Part shown: positions 40,334 through 49,131 of the stretch, piece after piece
How positions within the stretch are numbered: position 1 is the first letter of the stretch
Layout: every line of letters begins with the position of its first letter
Assembly: GCA_027577595.1 (NCBI GenBank)
Contig: JANBRJ010000043.1
Coordinates: 1-64,000, forward strand
Source: Coemansia sp. RSA 487
Taxonomy: Eukaryota; Kickxellomycota; Kickxellomycetes; Kickxellales; Kickxellaceae
Direction: 5' to 3'
DNA: 64,000 nt
Program-made: the position numbers and the translations under genes
The notes under the pieces: model-generated
Told to the model about the DNA's origin: nothing
The model's input: the letters and a program-made list of their open reading frames with translations, nothing else
Database searches by the model: none

Positions 40334-41433
40334 TTGACTGCAACAGCATTGTGTTAGAGGCTAAGGAGCAGCTCTACCAAGTATCGTGTACGACGACGAA
40401 TCCTACAGAATATAAGAAGTATTTGCGAACAAGAGCAGCTGTGCACAGCGTTTTGCGTGAGTTTTACACCGAAACCCTCGCCAATCGCAATGAATTCGGA
40501 CAATATCTGCATTGCCGTTTGTGATTTTCTACTTACATCGATCAGTTAACGGCGGACCAGCGCCTCGCGAATTGTATCCGAAAGAAGGCAGGGAGAAAAG
40601 ACCTCGTGTTGATTATCGGCGACTAACAGGCAACGATGGTGGGTACCCAGGAACCGATTCGCAGCGTCGGCATGCTTCGTATGCTCCGACGACAGTGCTT
40701 CGAATTGTATAAAATTGACGAGTTCCGGACATCAACGCTCTGCCCTAGCGACGAGCGCATCCAGTACATGAAGGAGAAACTGAGAGAGAAGAGCGGGGAT
40801 GAGTCTAGAGCTGAGGACGATCCGGGTGCGACTGTTGAGGGGCGCTACTGGAACCGCAACATAGCAGCTGCGCTGAATTTTAAAACAATCACCCATAGCC
40901 TGCGCACAGTCAAACGTGTCCCAGAACGTTTCAATCGCAACCTGAGGCAGACCCCGGAGCAGCAACGCCAATAACGACTCGAGGAACTATGTGGGGCACA
41001 ACGCAATAAACGTATGGGCAAACAAGAACAGCGGGAGAGGGAGCTCGACATGCGAGCTTCAGAGTTTAAAGAACACCCTCGTCAACTCGAACAAACTCGG
41101 TGTCAAAAGCGCGAACTGCAGCAACAGCACCAACCGCAACAACAGCAAAACCAAACTCGCCGTCAAACCAGACGCACAGCTGCCCCCTCCGTTCCCTCCA
41201 CTGACAACGCTCAGCCGGGTCGTCGTCATCCTAGGCACAAGGCTTCTCCAGGTGCTGACGTTGTTCAGCCAAGTGGTAGTGCTAGACACAGAGTCGTTGC
41301 CACTGTTTCGTCCGATCCTGAAGTCCAGCCACGCAGCCGTTCCAAGCGTAAGGCTGCTACAGCCTCAATGTCTGCTGCAACTGCACCAGAGCAGGAGCAG
41401 ACTGTCAGGGGCAAGCGTGCTGACCTGCAGTGA
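40322..41433 (+). pseudogene. Broken Fanzor (eukaryotic TnpB-like, RNA-guided nuclease) sequence
   Basis: A first stretch reads SCTTTNPTEYKKYLRTRAA, VHSVLREFYTE, then DQLTADQRLANCIRKK and VLIIGD, as between the first and second RuvC motifs of Fanzor1 proteins. Next come PIRSVGMLRMLRRQCFELYK and IDEFRTSTLCPS (the RuvC-II Glu and start of the zinc-finger TS-x-x-C). Finally RYWNRNIAAALNF replaces the usual WNRD-x-NAA, so the last catalytic Asp reads Asn. A few in-frame stops break the frame, and the N-terminal RuvC-I motif is not seen. The frame continues past a stop into a Gln/Arg-rich tail (41014-41433). Fanzors travel with eukaryotic DNA transposons. Confidence 0.72.
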
Positions 41434-41906
41434 AAACAAATCCTCACGTATATTGTATCAGCTATTGCTGATTGCCATAAGCGGCCTTGCACCTTTATCC
41501 CTAGCGATTGACATCTCAGGAGGGGAGTGGTCCCTTGTAACAGACTTTTCGAGTTGTTTTAGTGAGAGGGAGTCGTTTCTAGGGCAATAAGGCGTGTAAA
41601 TAGATAGGCTTTTGGAAGGGGGTTTCGAATCCTCCAGCGAGAAACTAAGTATTCCGATGTCCTTGTGTTTGTTGCTGTGTGTTTTATGCGTGTGGTTGAA
41701 TAATTCATGGCGATAGTTGTCACATGGTTTATTTATTGATTAAAAGGGAGATATGCAGAGCTAAAGCCCTGAGACTCATCTCGTGACTGAGGGAGAGAAA
41801 TAAACCGTTGCTGTTTTTATGCGTGATTGGATATTTTGCAAGCGCATGCTTTTGATCTTTCTAACACACAGCTTTTTTTTATTCTAATGCACAAGTGTGA
41901 ATAATA
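41434..41906. other. Region between the Fanzor-like relic and FNTB
   Basis: An open stretch in another frame (to 41590) is not protein-like. From 41,600 to 41,900 I see leader-type sequence with a T run just before the FNTB start. A GGGTTTCGAATCC T-arm-like string at about 41,628-41,645 does not fold into a full tRNA. Confidence 0.45.
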
Positions 41907-43205
41907 ATGTCTTTTCTTTTCAGCTACGACTTTCGGTACGACGATAATGAGCACGAGACAGAGACGTCAGAAACGCAAACAGAGGTAGAGGACAGGATAG
42001 GACGGATATACATGCGGCTAGTTGACCCGCAAACATTACCGCTTGGTGGTGACATTGACGATAGCAAGCATAAACTACTACGAGCAAAGCACGAACAGTT
42101 TGTACACGACTCGATCCACGGGCTTTCCAGCGGGTTCACTGTGCTTGATTCATCGCGTCCATGGATTCCGTTCTGGTGCCTGAATTCGCTGGACATAATG
42201 GGCTGCGATATTGACGACAGGCTGCGCCTACACACAGTGGACACTTTCCGCAAGATGCACTGTCCGAGCGGCGGGTTCCGGAGCGACCCTTGGCAGCTAC
42301 CGCACATTGTCAGCTCGTACGCTGCAGTGATGTCCCTTGTACTTGTTGGCGGCGAAGAGGCGTACGATGTAGTTGACAGACATGCGATGTACCGGTGGCT
42401 GATGCAAATGAAGCAGCAGGACGGCTCATTTGCAGTGCACGATGGCGGCGAGGTCGACGTCCGAGGCATCTACTGCGCCCTGGTGATTGGCTCAGTTCTG
42501 AACATAATGACATCCGATCTGGTGCGCGGGTGTGCGGAGTTTATTGCACGCTGCCAGACATTTGAGGGCGGAATTGGTCCGTATCCGGGTGTCGAGGCGC
42601 ACGGGGGCTACACGCTTTGCGGAATGGCAGCGCTTGAGATCCTGGGCAAGTCAGATGTGCTTGACCTTGGACGCTTGGCTAAATGGATGTGTGCGCGGCA
42701 GATGGCGTTTGAGGGGGGATTCAATGGCCGGACAAACAAGCTCGTCGATGGCTGCTACTCCTACTGGGTCGGCGGCGCATTTCCGCTACTGCAAAAGGCG
42801 CTGAAGCGGTCGTTGAAGGACGACTATCTTTACGAAAGGCCTGCGCTTCAGCGGTACATTCTTGCCTGCTGCCAGGACACGCGGCTGGGAGGGCTACGCG
42901 ACAAACCTGGGAAGCATCCAGATCTCTACCACACAATGTACTGCCTCCTGGGGCTTTCGCTTTCGCAGCACTATATAGGGGTTGACCCGGACAAGGAGTT
43001 TTCTGACACATCGTCCGTGTTCAGTGTCCCGGTCCGCATGATGCAGTGGGGCGCAATGTCGGCTGGAACCAAAGTCATCGGCGTACGGACAAACATTGTC
43101 CGCCCAGTGCATCCGGTCTATGGAACATCTTTTGCTCCGCTGGCTCAGTGTATAAAGTACTTTTATTCATTGCCACCTCTGGCTGAATCTCTTGCGGATG
43201 AATAG
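41907..43205 (+). CDS. RAM1: Protein farnesyltransferase beta subunit (FNTB/RAM1)
   Basis: 432 residues. Prenyltransferase alpha-alpha repeats are visible: SGGFRSDPWQLPH, DGSFAVHDGGEVDVRG, EGGIGPYPGVEAHGGYTLCG, EGGFNGRTNKLVDGCYSYW and GGLRDKPGKHPDLYHTMYC. Zinc ligands are the Asp and Cys of VDGC (about residue 280) and the His of DLYHT (about 341). EVDVRGIYCA marks farnesyl- rather than geranylgeranyltransferase beta. With the alpha subunit it farnesylates CaaX proteins such as Ras and a-factor. The first codons (MSFLFS, from tcttttcttttcag) look like a splice acceptor preceding CTACGACTTTCGG, so the true start may be in an upstream exon. Confidence 0.95.
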   Translation: MSFLFSYDFRYDDNEHETETSETQTEVEDRIGRIYMRLVDPQTLPLGGDIDDSKHKLLRAKHEQFVHDSIHGLSSGFTVLDSSRPWIPFWCLNSLDIMGCDIDDRLRLHTVDTFRKMHCPSGGFRSDPWQLPHIVSSYAAVMSLVLVGGEEAYDVVDRHAMYRWLMQMKQQDGSFAVHDGGEVDVRGIYCALVIGSVLNIMTSDLVRGCAEFIARCQTFEGGIGPYPGVEAHGGYTLCGMAALEILGKSDVLDLGRLAKWMCARQMAFEGGFNGRTNKLVDGCYSYWVGGAFPLLQKALKRSLKDDYLYERPALQRYILACCQDTRLGGLRDKPGKHPDLYHTMYCLLGLSLSQHYIGVDPDKEFSDTSSVFSVPVRMMQWGAMSAGTKVIGVRTNIVRPVHPVYGTSFAPLAQCIKYFYSLPPLAESLADE

Positions 43206-43302
43206 TGCATTTGTACGGTTATTTTGAATATTTTAATAGCTTCATATCACTACAAGTAAATGCTAGACAAAGTTGGACTTTTCGACTCCATAAACTTTCC
43301 AT

Positions 43303-45327
43303 TTAAAATGGCTGTGGAGGCAGCGGTGGGGGCGGCGGCGGCAGTGCCTGCGACGTTGGCGGGGGCGGCGGCGGCAATGCTTGCAACGGCGGCGGCGGTG
43401 GCAGAGCGCTTGCTGGTGGAGGTGGCGGAGCGTGCGACGGCGGGGGCGGCAATGCCGCTGTTGGCGGCGGCGGCAATACCGTTGTTGGCGGCGGCAAGGC
43501 ATGCGACGACGAAGGCTGTGGCAGTGGCGGAGGAACAGGTGCAGCGGCCGTTGTGTTGGCTGTTCCAGGAGTCACCGAAGGAGTAATGGACATTGACTGG
43601 GTCCTGGTGTCGCAGCCATCTAGTGTAGGAGTCGATCCGCGGGAGTACGTCTCGCTGAAGCTGTTGGCTGAGCTGCCCGCCTGTGTCGGCCGACTATGCA
43701 AGGTAGCCTTCTGCGCAGGCGGTGTAGTTATCTGCTCGACACGACGCGGACTAGCTTCGGCGCTTCCAAGATACACAACATCCTCCTTATCTTTGGTATC
43801 GTGCTGGGCATCATTCTGAAGCTCAAGCAAAGTGGTTGTTGGTGCATCCGGGTTGACAAGCACTTTGGCCAGCTGGGCAGCCAGGTTGTCGAGATTGGCG
43901 CTGGTTGGCTTCCAGCTTTCAACGTTCTGTTCACCAACACCATCGTCGCTGTCGTTGTCGTTGTCGAAAAAGTCGTCGTCCTCAGCAAGCAATTTGCGCT
44001 TGGCGTCCTCCTTTCTCATAAAGTCAACGATAGCAGAGCGTCTGACAGGTTGGCCAGAGGCAGGGCCGTTTGCACCCATCTCTCTTGATGCTGTGTAGTC
44101 TCCGGAAATCGGGCTGTCGGGCTGGCTTGCCACATTGGCTATTCTGAACCCACTGTCCCTTGGCTGGACAGAATAGTTGATGGATCCCAACGATGTATTA
44201 ATGGGCGGAGGAGGACGGCTGAATCTGTTGCTGTTCCTGTTGCTACGCACGTATACGCTCTGGCGGTCGCCCTCGTGGAACGATTCCAGCATCCCTACAA
44301 CCAGGTTATCGATTGATGTTGACGCAGTATTCATTCCGCTACGAGCACCATTACCATTTCCGTATGCTTGGGGTTGAACAGCAGTTTCATTGCCCATACC
44401 GTTGACAGACTGCTGCGACATGGTGAGCTGGTCGGCAGGAACCAGCATCGGCAGCTGAGACGGCGGAGGAACCGTGCCGCTGTGCTGCTGGCTGTTTTGG
44501 TATGGCATGTTGACGTCATTGGTGTTATAGTATGCGCTCTGCATAGCCATCTCGTTGCCGGGGCCGTTCGGTCCGACCATGACCTTTTGGAAGGAATGCA
44601 GATGGGTCTCGTCGTTATATTCATAGTCGCTGTCATCATCGCCATTGTGGTTCCAATCTTTGCCCTTGTAGTTCTCGTGGTTTGGCATATTAACCGACAT
44701 GGTTAGAGGAGGGTATGGCGGGAGCTTGGGCAGCGGAGTAGTTGGGGCTGGCGTATGCACCCGCTGCGGTGTGTGTGGATAAGGACTGGTACCTTGGCTG
44801 GGATACGGTTGCTGCTGCTGGTGCGGGAACATGTTGGGCGCCTGGCCCATTCCCTGCGGCTGTCCATAGGGGTTGTATGACTGCGAGGCAAGCGTGGGGC
44901 TGACGGTTTGCTCGTGCACGTACGTAGAGTTGGCAGCGTACTGTCGTTGCTCTGGAGTGAAGGCCTCGGCCACGGTGCCAACAATATTGACCTCCGCTAT
45001 CGAGACACGGGATTCATTGCGCAAGCCAAGCATTATCATGATCTTTTTGCGCGTGACGTATGCACTGTAGCCAATACTTGCAAAGGCAACTGCCAGCGTG
45101 GTAAGATACACGGCCACTTTTGCGCCAGCTGAAGGAGTCGAGAAGCTCAAGGCGATGGCTGCAAAAATCATTGGGAGAAACGACAGCACCGAAAGACCCA
45201 GAAAATAATACAAGTGCTTGCGGACCCGCGGGTCCTTGATATATGATTTGACGGCTTCCATTTTCTCCGTCCTGACACTGCTCACCACCGAGCTACCTGA
45301 AACGGATAGATGCGATACATCCACCAT
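43303..45327 (-). CDS. Two-TM membrane protein with a long proline-rich cytosolic tail
   Basis: 674 residues, single exon. Two close membrane helices are seen at about 39-62 (YYFLGLSVLSFLPMIFAAIA) and 67-91 (KVAVYLTTLAVAFASIGYSA), followed by RKKIMIMLGLRNESR. The remaining 570 residues are soluble and low-complexity: Gln/Pro/Tyr/Asn-rich, an acidic patch (EDDDFFDNDNDSDD) and a C-terminal block with many PPPP runs (about 595-674). The polyproline end could bind profilin, SH3 or WW domains, as in formin FH1 regions; this is inference. I recognise no named family. The proline codons make the 43.3-43.6 kb region a GGC/GGT-rich tract on the plus strand, where opposite ORFs are shadows. Confidence 0.75.
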   Translation of the reverse strand: MVDVSHLSVSGSSVVSSVRTEKMEAVKSYIKDPRVRKHLYYFLGLSVLSFLPMIFAAIALSFSTPSAGAKVAVYLTTLAVAFASIGYSAYVTRKKIMIMLGLRNESRVSIAEVNIVGTVAEAFTPEQRQYAANSTYVHEQTVSPTLASQSYNPYGQPQGMGQAPNMFPHQQQQPYPSQGTSPYPHTPQRVHTPAPTTPLPKLPPYPPLTMSVNMPNHENYKGKDWNHNGDDDSDYEYNDETHLHSFQKVMVGPNGPGNEMAMQSAYYNTNDVNMPYQNSQQHSGTVPPPSQLPMLVPADQLTMSQQSVNGMGNETAVQPQAYGNGNGARSGMNTASTSIDNLVVGMLESFHEGDRQSVYVRSNRNSNRFSRPPPPINTSLGSINYSVQPRDSGFRIANVASQPDSPISGDYTASREMGANGPASGQPVRRSAIVDFMRKEDAKRKLLAEDDDFFDNDNDSDDGVGEQNVESWKPTSANLDNLAAQLAKVLVNPDAPTTTLLELQNDAQHDTKDKEDVVYLGSAEASPRRVEQITTPPAQKATLHSRPTQAGSSANSFSETYSRGSTPTLDGCDTRTQSMSITPSVTPGTANTTAAAPVPPPLPQPSSSHALPPPTTVLPPPPTAALPPPPSHAPPPPPASALPPPPPLQALPPPPPPTSQALPPPPPPLPPQPF

Positions 45328-46188
45328 TTGAACGTTGTATATTTTGTTTGTTCGTTCGTTTTTAGCCTATAATTTGGAATAATTAAAGTAGCGAATAGAG
45401 TGGGAAATGTTGAAACAAATTATACACCATATATATATACACACCCCCTCTCTTTTGTTATGAATGAATAAATGTACAGAGATAAAAGATAAATCTTCTG
45501 GCTATCCTTCGCCAGCGAAAAATATTTGCGTTTAGTAGCCGTGGTAATTAAAAACGAGTAGAAAAGTATGGAAACAGTAGTGTATAAAAGAAGGTAGAAG
45601 ACAAACTAAACTATGAAAGAGCAAGAAAGAATCACACGGACAGAATACGATAGTTTTTTTTATTTTGCTTCGCTCCTTTTTTAGCTTCAGTATCGTAATA
45701 GAAAAGAAGTTTGAGAACAAAAAGGAGCGTGTTTCCTTTTATTTTTCTTCTCTGCTAGTTCTTTATAAATTTGTATAAAATCAATGTATCGCTAAAGCTT
45801 CACTCCCCTCCCGCTTCTTGTGTCTTTTATCTTTTTAAAGCTTAAAAAGATTTATCATTGTACAAAGATACATCGGCATGCGTTGTACGCCCCCGTCTCC
45901 TCATGAACAGTTTCCATATAAAGTTGTTTCTAATTATAAGCTAATGAATCTTTAGCTTTCTGTTCGTGGGTATTTTGGAATAAAAGCCAGCTTACCTTTA
46001 TACTACTCTTGAAAGGGGGGATAGATCCAAACATACGCAAAAGGGTCTTTCTTTCTGTGTATACTGCTTGGCACTTGCTTGTATCTCTGTTCTTTCCACA
46101 AACACACGCACAAAAGTAGTAGCTTTTTTTTTTTTTTAAAAAAAAAATTTTAGTCCCACACAGTATTCTTTATACAAAAAAAGTAGAT
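45328..46188. other. Intergenic: promoter of the proline-rich gene and 3' end of the phosphatase gene
   Basis: AT-rich, with a TATATATATACACA stretch near 45,432 and a T14-A10-T4 homopolymer block at 46124-46151. No gene. Confidence 0.5.
46124..46151. repeat. T/A homopolymer palindrome
   Basis: Fourteen T are followed by ten A and four T, 38 bases beyond the stop codon of the minus-strand phosphatase gene. The run may serve in 3'-end formation or be a replication-slippage site. Confidence 0.7.
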
Positions 46189-47610
46189 TCATTCTATTGA
46201 TTGAGATTCGCAGACTTCTTTGAAATCGCACCCTATATGAGCAGCCAGCTTTTCGCGCAGCACATGTAGTGGGCATATATCATGGATGCAGCCATTCAAT
46301 CTGACTACTCGCTCGTTGAGCAAAAGCCTGAAAAAACCTGTTCTCCGTCGACCACGGTAGAGCTCAATCACCAGATTTGTGGAAAACGGAGCAATAACAG
46401 TTGTTTTGAATCCCCTGTCCACTGCGTCAGAAAGGGACATGTTTCCAGTGATGGGAGCATTGTCCTTGCCCAGCGTATCCTCCAGTTTCAGAAGCGTGCT
46501 GACAAACGACATCGTCTCGGCATGGCCAAAGCGGAAAGTCGATACGGCGGTTGTCGGGTTAGCCATAGCGCTGTCGATATCCTTTAGAATATCAGTAAGC
46601 AACACACATGCTATTTTCTTGTTGATGTTTGCTCCATATGGTCCGTACAGACGGCTGTACGCAATGTCTCTGCGCAGCTCTAGGTATTCGGACATTGTAT
46701 GGTCAAGCAAAGTGCACCAGCGACTATCGTCCTGGTATATAGACAGATCGTACCCGCACAGCCTGTATATTATGTCGATGTCATCCATCAGCAATGTGGT
46801 TTTGGAGACCCCAAGCCTAACGTTTATCATCCACAATATTGTCGGACCATTCAAGACATCAAATTTAAGGGTCTCCAAGGCAACTTCGTACTGCTCTAGC
46901 TGCGCTGAATCCCTAATCCACGTCGGACATATATGGTGCATCGAAAGAGTAGTATCATTTTCCTGGGGAAGCACCCTGACCTGTGAAAGCCTGGTGTTGT
47001 CTTTGCTCAGAACGCCCCTAAATGTCTGGGCCGAGACCCTGGTACGTTGCTTGTCGGAGCTGACAAACTGTAAAGTCTCTGGCATTATAATAGCCCTATC
47101 AAAAACCTGATGGTATCGAAGCACTGTTCTTTCTGCGATGGCAGCAATCTCCTGCTCGCCTGATTTTGCTAAAAGCCCAGCATTGCTTGTATTAATCAAG
47201 TCATCTATAATCCAGCTTTTTGGTACAATTGGTCTAAGAATCTCATAAACACGATTGATGCCTTTGATTTCGCCCAGATTCGGATACCGTGCGCCATGTC
47301 TGATAAGATGCTGGACCTGCAAGAGCTCATAGCCGCTTGGCAATGCTACATCGGATCTGTGGCCTAGTAGGTAAGGCGTTTTTGTGCTCAGTGCCAAATC
47401 CTTTGTCCAAAAGTCAGCATCAGTGACTGGCGGCGTTTTGGTGAAGGGGAAGGAGGATTTATGGATATAGAACAAAAGCGAGGCTAAGACAAACAGTACC
47501 ACTGCGCTATACCAGCGGCGGGCGATGTTTTGTGTGTGGCGGACAACAGCCTCCTCCTCCTCCTCCTTTCCAGGCACATGGCCTTTTATATGCAAGAGGT
47601 TAGCTAGCAT
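46189..47610 (-). CDS. Histidine acid phosphatase, multiple inositol polyphosphate phosphatase (MINPP1) type
   Basis: 473 residues. The N-terminus is cytosolic with a Glu run (KEEEEEAVV). One helix at about residues 33-50 (WYSAVVLFVLASLLFYIH) would make it a type II membrane or secretory-route protein. The catalytic RHGARYP motif is at about 104-110. The proton-donor motif is FGHAE (about 362), HAE being typical of MINPP1 rather than the HD of phytases. YLLGHRSDV before the catalytic motif also fits the family. Members remove phosphate from InsP6/InsP5 and 2,3-bisphosphoglycerate. C-terminal LPH-like and Cys-rich ends (CIHDICPLHVLREKL) fit disulfide-bonded lumenal folding. Confidence 0.88.
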   Translation of the reverse strand: MLANLLHIKGHVPGKEEEEEAVVRHTQNIARRWYSAVVLFVLASLLFYIHKSSFPFTKTPPVTDADFWTKDLALSTKTPYLLGHRSDVALPSGYELLQVQHLIRHGARYPNLGEIKGINRVYEILRPIVPKSWIIDDLINTSNAGLLAKSGEQEIAAIAERTVLRYHQVFDRAIIMPETLQFVSSDKQRTRVSAQTFRGVLSKDNTRLSQVRVLPQENDTTLSMHHICPTWIRDSAQLEQYEVALETLKFDVLNGPTILWMINVRLGVSKTTLLMDDIDIIYRLCGYDLSIYQDDSRWCTLLDHTMSEYLELRRDIAYSRLYGPYGANINKKIACVLLTDILKDIDSAMANPTTAVSTFRFGHAETMSFVSTLLKLEDTLGKDNAPITGNMSLSDAVDRGFKTTVIAPFSTNLVIELYRGRRRTGFFRLLLNERVVRLNGCIHDICPLHVLREKLAAHIGCDFKEVCESQSIE

Positions 47611-47869
47611 ATAGTGTATCTGATATTTATAAAAGTAGACAACAGGAGAGCTAGATTAGAAATAAGAACAGGCAGCATTGAATAGAAGGAAAGGAAAAGG
47701 GGGGGAAGAAGACGATGACGGCTGTGCACAAAAAAATTGAAAAAGCAGTCCAAAAAAAGACAGCTAAAAGCGTTTGGATGAAAAATAGCTGCTTCAAGAA
47801 ACGCAGTCTATTCTTGACAGCCCTCTCGCTATATAAAGACTGCGGGAATTGTGGGTTGTTGCACCAAAG

Positions 47870-48742
47870 CTAGACAACCGAGTAGCCGCCACGGCGCCGA
47901 CCACCGACAATGTCCCAGATATGTTGGGCAAAGTCCGAGACTAGGTACGGGAACTCGCGCCAGAAGGCCATGTTGGGGATCAGATCAAGGCCAGTTGTGC
48001 GCACCACAAGGAACCGGTACATGACGCCAACAACCAGGTACAGCATGAACACCACCACAAGCACGGTTAGCAGCGACGAGAAGAACCCGCTTCCGCCTGC
48101 AGTGTTCTTGTCGCCGTCCTCGGGCTTCTTATCACCGTCTTCTGGCTTCTTGTCTCCGCCGCCAGAGGTATCATCAAGCGCGCATGCTGCAGGCACAGCC
48201 CACTCAAGCGACAGAACGCCATCCTTGAAATCAAGCACCTTGGGCAGGTCGGAGTTCTTTGCGCTCTTGGAGCATATGAATTTGATGTCAGTGGACCACA
48301 CGGTTTTATCGACCTGGGCGCCATCCATCTTCCAGTGGAATTCGCTAGGCGGCTGGTTCCCGGATGTCCGCGCCTCAACGACAGGAGCGTCTGCCTTTTT
48401 GCTGCCAGCCACAGCGTTGACCTCGATCAAGCGCGGGTCGACACTGTCCTTGTAGTTTGTGACGGATCTGCATACCCACGCGGCTTCAGGACACCGGTCG
48501 ATCTTGGGCACAGAGTCGGGTTCGGGCGTGAGCAGTGCGCACGGGTTGATGGTGTATTTGGTTCCAGTCACTGTGGGCGGCGTCGTGGCGTTTGTCTCCA
48601 GCATTATTTGCTGTGCAAGCGGACTCAGGTCATAGTCGTGGCCGGCTATTTGCAGCTTTTTGCAGTCGAACGATGCAGCTGCAGCTGCTGTGGTGCCGAA
48701 GACTGCGAAAAGAAAGAGTGCGAGGCTTTGGGATTTGCGCAT
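47870..48742 (-). CDS. ATG27: Autophagy-related protein ATG27
   Basis: 290 residues from the ATG at 48742; the frame extends upstream only to a TTG and would displace the signal peptide. Residues about 1-22 (RKSQSLALFLFAVFG) are a signal peptide. The lumenal part is an MRH-like domain with paired cysteines (FDCKKL, NPCALL, RCPEAAWVCRS, FICSKS, AACALDD). A Gly/Lys/Asp repeat linker (GDKKPEDGDKKPEDGDK) precedes one TM helix at about 220-245 (LLTVLVVVFMLYLVVGV). The short cytosolic tail ends YSVV, a Tyr-based sorting signal like the YSAV of yeast Atg27. Atg27 cycles between vacuole, Golgi/endosomes and Atg9 vesicles. Confidence 0.88.
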   Translation of the reverse strand: MRKSQSLALFLFAVFGTTAAAAASFDCKKLQIAGHDYDLSPLAQQIMLETNATTPPTVTGTKYTINPCALLTPEPDSVPKIDRCPEAAWVCRSVTNYKDSVDPRLIEVNAVAGSKKADAPVVEARTSGNQPPSEFHWKMDGAQVDKTVWSTDIKFICSKSAKNSDLPKVLDFKDGVLSLEWAVPAACALDDTSGGGDKKPEDGDKKPEDGDKNTAGGSGFFSSLLTVLVVVFMLYLVVGVMYRFLVVRTTGLDLIPNMAFWREFPYLVSDFAQHIWDIVGGRRRGGYSVV

Positions 48743-49131
48743 TCTGGCTACACAGATTGCCCGAAGCAAAGATGAGGGGGAACTACAAACGGGGAGGCCG
48801 AATTGAGGCTGGAAAAATATGAATCAAAAAGTAAAGCAAAGAAGAGGAGAAAGAGAGGCTTTTGGTGGACGGAGGGAAACGTAGGAAGTTTGTGCTCCGC
48901 CGGCAACAGCTGAAAGGCACTTTTGCGCTCTTCTCGTCTGTGATCTCGGTCATCAACCACGACAGTGTGATGTGCTGGTGATTCTTTCTTTTGCTTCTCT
49001 TACTTGCTGGTCACCTCCACCATTCTCTCATTTTCTCCTGCCATAGCATTTATTAATACACACACACAAGCGGAGCAAGCAGACGGAATTCGGTACATTC
49101 TGTGCTGTTCCTACATTTTACTCTGTGAATA
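48743..49131. promoter_or_regulatory. Bidirectional promoter ATG27 / DOP1
   Basis: 389 bases separate the two start codons, so the genes share a promoter region. It contains a (CA)n stretch and CT-rich tracts near DOP1 and purine-rich tracts near ATG27. No TATA box stands out. Confidence 0.6.

Noticed and set aside
41616-41660. T-arm-like GGGTTTCGAATCC string suggesting a tRNA 3' half
   Set aside because: No 5' acceptor strand pairs with the following bases and no D or anticodon arm could be placed.
43260-43596. Ala/Arg-rich plus-strand ORFs at 43.3-43.6 kb
   Set aside because: They are reverse readings of the polyproline codons of the minus-strand membrane protein.
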